From Frankia sp. R82 (GTDB taxonomy: Bacteria; Actinomycetota; Actinomycetes; Frankiales; Frankiaceae), in the NCBI RefSeq assembly GCF_023716925.1, contig NZ_JAMQQG010000039.1:1-38240 (forward strand): a stretch of 38,240 nucleotides of DNA, written 5' to 3'. Positions 34,438 to 38,240 of the stretch are shown piece after piece. The position numbers and the translations under genes were made by a program. A model generated the notes under the pieces. That model saw nothing but the letters and a program-made list of their open reading frames with translations, had not been told where the DNA came from and did no database searches. Each line of letters opens with the position of its first letter. Position 1 is the stretch's first letter.

Positions 34438-35268
34438 TCAGTCGGCCCACACGCGCCACGGCGCGGTGCCGGAGTCCCAGAGCTGGTTGAGCTCGGTCCA
34501 GTCCCGGAAGGTGTCCATACCCATCCAGAACGCCTCGTGGGTGTGCAGCGTGAGTTCGCCGTCGCGGGCCAGCTGCTGCAGCGGGTGCCGCTCCAGCAGC
34601 AGGGACGGGTCGTCGTCGAGGTACTTGTCGATGAACTCGCGCTCGAAGACGAAGTACCCACCGCTGACCCAGCCAGTCTGCGGTGGCTTCTCGGCGAACA
34701 GGCTGACCTTGTTGCCGTCGGTCTCGAGCTCGCCGTAGCGGCTCGACGGGCGCACGCCGGTGACGGTGCCGATGCGACCACTGGCCTGATGGTCGGCCAG
34801 CACCGCGCCGACATCGATGGCGCCGACGCCGTCACCGTAGGTGAGCATGAAGCGCGGGCCGGTCAAGTACTGCGCGACCCGGCGTAGCCGGGCGCCGGTG
34901 CCGGTGAGCAGCCCGGTCTCGGCGAAGGTGACCTCCCACTTCTCGTCGCCCACGGTGTTGTGGAAGCGCGGGGTGTGGTCGTCCGAGAGAGTGAGCGTGA
35001 AGTCGGCGACCTGCTCGCGGTAGGCGAGGAAGTAGTTCTTGATCAGGTCGCTCTTGTAGCCGAGACACAGGACGAACTTGCGGAATCCGTAGTGCTCGTA
35101 GGTCTTCATGATGTGCCACAGCACCGGCTTGCCGCCGATGTCCACCAGTGGCTTGGGCAGCTTCTCGCTCGCCTCCCGCAGGCGCGTCCCCATGCCTCCG
35201 CAGAGGATGACGACGGGGATGTCGGCAGGGTCTACGGATTCGGTGCGCTGTGCGCTGTCGGTGCTCAC
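34438..35268 (-). CDS. rfbF: glucose-1-phosphate cytidylyltransferase
   Basis: Makes CDP-glucose from CTP and glucose 1-phosphate, the entry to CDP-deoxysugars. The family motif VVILCGGMGTRLREASEKLP (19-38) is followed by KPLVDIGGKPVLWHIMKTYE, then VLCLGYKSDLIKNYF, FMLTYGDGVGAIDV and GWVSGGYFVFE. Length is 276 residues, near the 257 of characterised RfbF, with an extra 17 or so at the N-terminus. The frame is open to 35448; GTG 35268 was chosen because the upstream part is Arg/Pro-rich and unlike the family; GGGAG lies about 11 nt before it. First gene of a five-gene operon. The usual partner, CDP-glucose 4,6-dehydratase, is not in the window. Confidence 0.92.
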   Translation of the reverse strand: MSTDSAQRTESVDPADIPVVILCGGMGTRLREASEKLPKPLVDIGGKPVLWHIMKTYEHYGFRKFVLCLGYKSDLIKNYFLAYREQVADFTLTLSDDHTPRFHNTVGDEKWEVTFAETGLLTGTGARLRRVAQYLTGPRFMLTYGDGVGAIDVGAVLADHQASGRIGTVTGVRPSSRYGELETDGNKVSLFAEKPPQTGWVSGGYFVFEREFIDKYLDDDPSLLLERHPLQQLARDGELTLHTHEAFWMGMDTFRDWTELNQLWDSGTAPWRVWAD

Positions 35269-35742
35269 GACTGTTGCGTCTCCCGTGCTCGTGCCCCGGT
35301 CGGGCCGCGGCGGGGCGGATGGGCGCAGGCACCGCCCGCGACAGGGCGCCCGGCCGCCCGCGGCAGCTGGAGGGGCAGGTCGGCGGGCGGACCACCTGCT
35401 TTCGGGCCCCCGGTACTTTCGCCGCAACGGTACCGTACGACCCCCCACCTACCGGCCAGCTCCTCCCGCCCGTGGTCAGCCTCCTGCCGGCCGCGGGCAC
35501 ACTGACCGGATTCGGACCGCGGTGGCAACGGACCCGCGGGTCCCGGCGTCATCTCTGGGAGGACACATGCGCAGGGGGGTGCCGATTGCCTGTTGCGGTA
35601 GGTGACGAGCCGAGGCTGCTGCCATCGCTGTTCGTAGGGTGTTGTTACGGTTCGTCCGTCACAACTGGATGGGCGAGGGCCCGTGGGCCGGCCGGGCAGA
35701 ACGGTGTTGTCGGGTCGAGGAACACGATCTGGGGTGGTGCGT
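35269..35742. other. divergent intergenic region between rfbF and the GH26-like gene
   Basis: About 470 nt. It must hold promoters for both directions, but I see no hexamer pair I trust. Notable are ACGGTACCGT (35427-35436), a 10-bp palindrome; GGACCCGCGGGTCC (35530-35543), a 14-bp palindrome related to but distinct from the recurrent one; and an A/T-richer patch near 35625-35665. No gene is supported. Confidence 0.4.
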
Positions 35743-37341
35743 ATGCACGAGCGCTCCTGGTCGGATGAGCCGCCCCCCGACGGTCCCGCGGGACACTCCG
35801 CCCACCGCCGACATGGCGTCCCGTTGACACCCCTACCGGCCTCCGACGAATCGCGGGTCCGCGACCGGTCGGTCGATCCGCGCCCGCGACCGGACTGGAC
35901 GGACGAGGGCACGGCGCTGTTCGACGTCCGCCGGATCGCACCCCGGGGACGGGCCGGGCCACCCGAGGCCAGCGTCGAGGACACCGGGATTCTTTACTGG
36001 CCCGGCACCTCCCGCCGCAACCCCGACCGGTCCCGCCGTGCCCCGAACCTTGACCCGCACGACCCGGGTGCTCGTCCCTACCCGGCCGAACCGCTGTCAC
36101 CGCGACCGAACCGTTTCCCACGCGATGCCAGTCCCGCGCGCCCTGTGGACCCGGGCGCGGGCCGGTATCCGGCCGGGCCGCGTTCGCGGTGGTCCAGGGC
36201 GACTGGATGGATCACCGCGCACTGGGGCGGGGCCAGCCGTATCCCGAACCTGCCGGTCATCGCGGTTGCGGTCGCCGCGGTGCTGGCGCTGGCCGCAGGC
36301 ATCGCGCTGGTGCTTGTACCGTCCGAACGCGGGGTACCCACGGCCGCAGGCGCATCCGCGCCCGTGGGGGGCGTGGTACCGACCGCGCAACCCGCCCCCA
36401 CACCGCAGCTCCCGGTCTCCACCGTGCCGCGGGTGGCCCGGGCGACGACCACCGGGCTGTTCCCGACCGGGGTGGCCGCGCACTCGCTCGAACAGGCGAA
36501 CACCTGGGCGGACTTTCGGGGCCGGCCCAACGACGTGGTCATCATGTACACCGGGCGTGGCAGCTGGAACGCGATCACCAGCCCGTGGATCGGGCACAAC
36601 ACAGCGACCTTCGCGGGGTTCACCGGGACCTGGGTGATCACACAGCCGCTGTTTCCGGATTCCGGTCCGCAGAAGGGCAACCTGGTCAGCTGTGCGGCCG
36701 GCGCCTATGACAGCTATTGGCGGAAGTTCGGCCGCTGGCTGGTGGCCCAGGGACGGGGCGACTCGTTCGTCCGGCTCGGCTGGGAGTTCAACGGGCTGTG
36801 GTTCGCCTGGGCCGCGACGGATCCGCAGCACTGGATCCAGTGCTTCCGCCACGCCTCTGCGGCAATCAAGGCCACGAGCCCCACGGTCCGTATCGACTGG
36901 AACCTCAACGCGCACGGGTCGACCACCCCGGTCGGAGCATTCGACCTCTATCCGGGCGATCAGTATGTCGATGTCATCGGGGTCGACAGCTACGACCAGT
37001 ATCCACCGAGCCCCACTGCGGCTGCCTTCGACGACCAGTGCAACGGCGATGCCGGGCTCTGCCAGGTGATCACGTTTGCCCGCACCCACAACAAGCTGTT
37101 CTCCGTGCCGGAGTGGGGAGTGGTCAGCCAGCAGGGCAGCAAGGCAGGTCGGTCGGGCGCCGCCGGCGGGGACAATCCCGTCTACGTCCAGAAAATGTAC
37201 GAGACGTTCTTCCGCAACGCCGACATCCTCGCCTACGAGGCTTACTTCTCTGACGCGGAGCCTGACAACGTCCGCTCATCCCTGGTCGACCCGAACCTCA
37301 ATCCGGCATCCGCTGCCACCTACCAGCGGCTCTGGCGCTGA
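35743..37341 (+). CDS. membrane-anchored GH26-like glycoside hydrolase
   Basis: 532-residue protein in three parts: a cytosolic Pro/Arg-rich disordered arm (about 1-165), one membrane span (PVIAVAVAAVLALAAGIALV, about 171-190), then a Pro/Thr linker and an extracellular catalytic domain (about 240-532). The domain matches GH26 (beta-mannanase type): RLGWEFNGLWFAW carries the acid/base Glu348, and FSVPEWGV the nucleophile Glu457. Beta-1,4- or beta-1,3-linked mannan-like chains are usual substrates. In this locus it may trim or release the polymer made by the cluster (inference). ATG 35743 is chosen; the frame is open to 35683. Convergent with the MerR gene; CGGGACGTCCCG (37351-37362) lies between them. 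Confidence 0.82.
   Translation: MHERSWSDEPPPDGPAGHSAHRRHGVPLTPLPASDESRVRDRSVDPRPRPDWTDEGTALFDVRRIAPRGRAGPPEASVEDTGILYWPGTSRRNPDRSRRAPNLDPHDPGARPYPAEPLSPRPNRFPRDASPARPVDPGAGRYPAGPRSRWSRATGWITAHWGGASRIPNLPVIAVAVAAVLALAAGIALVLVPSERGVPTAAGASAPVGGVVPTAQPAPTPQLPVSTVPRVARATTTGLFPTGVAAHSLEQANTWADFRGRPNDVVIMYTGRGSWNAITSPWIGHNTATFAGFTGTWVITQPLFPDSGPQKGNLVSCAAGAYDSYWRKFGRWLVAQGRGDSFVRLGWEFNGLWFAWAATDPQHWIQCFRHASAAIKATSPTVRIDWNLNAHGSTTPVGAFDLYPGDQYVDVIGVDSYDQYPPSPTAAAFDDQCNGDAGLCQVITFARTHNKLFSVPEWGVVSQQGSKAGRSGAAGGDNPVYVQKMYETFFRNADILAYEAYFSDAEPDNVRSSLVDPNLNPASAATYQRLWR
35783..35794. repeat. palindrome copy 7 (12 bp)
   Basis: GTCCCGCGGGAC near the start of the GH26-like gene, here in another frame (Gly-Pro-Ala-Gly). 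Confidence 0.9.
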
Positions 37342-37375
37342 TCCCCGCAGCGGGACGTCCCGTGGAACCGTCAGA

Positions 37376-37816
37376 TCAGTAGGCGCCGCTGCGCTCCGCA
37401 TCGTCGTGCAGACCGCCGACGAACGCCTCGGCCACATCGACCTGCTCACGCAGCGAGGACAGCTTCTGCTCCGCGAGCGTGACCCAGGTGGCCAACCGCT
37501 CCCGCAGCCGGGCCCGGGCCTCGGCGGCAAGGCCGGGGGTGGCAAGCTCGTCCCGCAGGCGCAGCAGCGCCCGCATCTCCTCGAGTGTGAAACCCAGCGG
37601 CTTCATTTTTCGGATGAGCAGCAGCCGTTCGATCGCGTCGCGATCGTAGAGACGGAACCCGCCCACAGTCCGCCCCACCGGCGCGAGCAGGCCCGCCTCT
37701 TCGTAGTACCGCACGGTGCGCAGCGACAGGCCGACCTGTTCGGCGACCTCTCCGATCTGGTGGACGTCACCGCGGCCCGCGCCCGATCCCGAAACGTTGC
37801 GGCGCGTGGTGGACAA
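37376..37816 (-). CDS. MerR-family transcriptional regulator
   Basis: DNA-binding regulator with the N-terminal MerR winged helix: HQIGEVAEQVGLSLRTVRYY, then EEAGLLAPVGRTVGGFRLYD and LLLIRKMKPLGFTLEEMRAL. A dimerisation coiled coil follows (about 90-135). No Cys cluster for metal sensing is present, so the signal is unknown. The frame is open to 38095, but that start would overlap the divergent mfd start and add about 93 low-complexity residues. TTG 37816 (GGGGG 4 nt upstream) gives 146 residues, close to the family's usual length; GTG 38011 is another option. Divergent from mfd, with 16-bp direct repeats between them. Confidence 0.8.
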   Translation of the reverse strand: MSTTRRNVSGSGAGRGDVHQIGEVAEQVGLSLRTVRYYEEAGLLAPVGRTVGGFRLYDRDAIERLLLIRKMKPLGFTLEEMRALLRLRDELATPGLAAEARARLRERLATWVTLAEQKLSSLREQVDVAEAFVGGLHDDAERSGAY

Positions 37817-38029
37817 CTCGCCCCCAGCCTCGGTGTCGGTGCCGGGCGGCCGGCTGGTCGCCAGGGGAGTCGACTGTACGTCGATCTGTCCCTGGACGCG
37901 CCCTCTGGTGGGTCGGTGCCGTGTGGGCGCCCCGACCGCCGTCGCCCATCTGTCGTACGCTGGATATGGCGTCCCGGCCGACTTCTCGCGTCGCGTGTGG
38001 GTGTACGTCACGCCGCCAGTTTTCGAGGC

Positions 38030-38067
38030 GCACCGCCCCTCAGATGCACCGCCCCTGAGATGCACCG
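38030..38067. repeat. 16-bp spaced direct repeats upstream of mfd
   Basis: GCACCGCCCCT begins at 38030 and 38046 and GCACCG recurs at 38062, an exact 16-bp period, joined by CAGAT or GAGAT. They lie 27 nt before the mfd ATG. They could be a regulator site. Confidence 0.75.
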
Positions 38068-38093
38068 TTCCGGAGAGGCACAGGGACAGGCTC

Positions 38094-38240
38094 ATGACCC
38101 TCGCGCCGCTACTCGACGCGCTGATTGCCCGGCCGGCCGGCGACCCCGCCCTGGGCCGGGCGATCAGTACCGCCGGCCAATCGGCTCTCGACCTCGCCGG
38201 CCCCGCCGCGCTGCGGCCCTTCGCCGCGGCGGCGCAGCCC
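38094..38240 (+). CDS. mfd: transcription-repair coupling factor Mfd, N-terminal fragment
   Basis: The first 49 codons of a gene cut by the window end. MTLAPLLDALIARPAGDPAL, then the LDLAGPAALRPFAAAA segment, look like the N-terminus of actinobacterial Mfd, the ATPase that removes stalled RNA polymerase and recruits UvrA. Position also supports this, as mfd lies near pth/glmU in other actinobacteria. AGGGACAGG precedes the ATG. No catalytic motif lies within the fragment, so the call rests on the N-terminus and context. Confidence 0.7.
   Translation, partial: MTLAPLLDALIARPAGDPALGRAISTAGQSALDLAGPAALRPFAAAAQP

Noticed and set aside
11645-37341. Mobile island with integrase, transposase or att sites; CRISPR array
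   Set aside because: No recombinase gene, insertion sequence, tRNA-end duplication or spaced repeat array could be found on either strand.
37817-38095. N-terminal extension of the MerR protein from ATG 38095
   Set aside because: It would overlap the divergent mfd start, covers the 16-bp repeats and has no similarity to MerR proteins.

Overview
This is about 38 kb of very GC-rich DNA. The conserved genes are those of an actinobacterium: trpS, prs-glmU, tRNA-Gln, an ABC-F ATPase, ispE, rplY, pth, tyrS and the start of mfd. Frequent GTG starts and likely leaderless promoters fit this. Protein style and gene content suggest Frankia or a close relative, but that is an inference from memory and not a database match.

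Left part (1-11.6 kb) is housekeeping. On the minus strand lie trpS, prs, glmU and a tRNA-Gln(TTG), then an ABC-F ATPase and ispE. A plus-strand acyl-CoA desaturase with a strong terminator hairpin sits between the two groups. rplY and pth run on the plus strand after a small low-complexity ORF. In several actinobacteria glmU, prs, rplY and pth are collinear; here glmU-prs and rplY-pth point in opposite directions and are about 6.6 kb apart.

Middle and right part (11.6-37.3 kb) is a cell-envelope or exopolysaccharide locus lying between pth and mfd. It begins with three glycosyltransferases (one GT4-like, two GT2-like). After tyrS and an orphan mycosin-like protease comes a plus-strand run: FkbH-like protein, acyl carrier protein, SAT-like hexapeptide acyltransferase, sugar epimerase/reductase, RmlC-like epimerase, C-methyltransferase, Wzx-like flippase and Wzz-like co-polymerase. 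Facing it on the minus strand are an O-methyltransferase and a Wzy-like polymerase. A second minus-strand operon has overlapping genes: glucose-1-phosphate cytidylyltransferase, a DUF4910 aminopeptidase-like protein, an IspD/TarI-like cytidylyltransferase, a PhyH-like dioxygenase and an SDR that lacks its catalytic Tyr and Lys. A membrane-anchored GH26-like hydrolase closes the locus.

Together these genes suggest a Wzx/Wzy-type polysaccharide carrying branched (C-methyl) sugars from a CDP-sugar route and a group delivered by the FkbH-ACP-acyltransferase set. No 4,6-dehydratase and no initiating phosphoglycosyltransferase is present, so at least those must be encoded elsewhere. The window ends with a divergent MerR regulator and the first 49 codons of mfd, separated by 16-bp direct repeats.

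The most unusual sequence signal is a 12-bp palindrome, GTCCCGCGGGAC, seen seven times, all between 17.8 and 35.8 kb. In four different proteins it is read in frame as Val-Pro-Arg-Asp.
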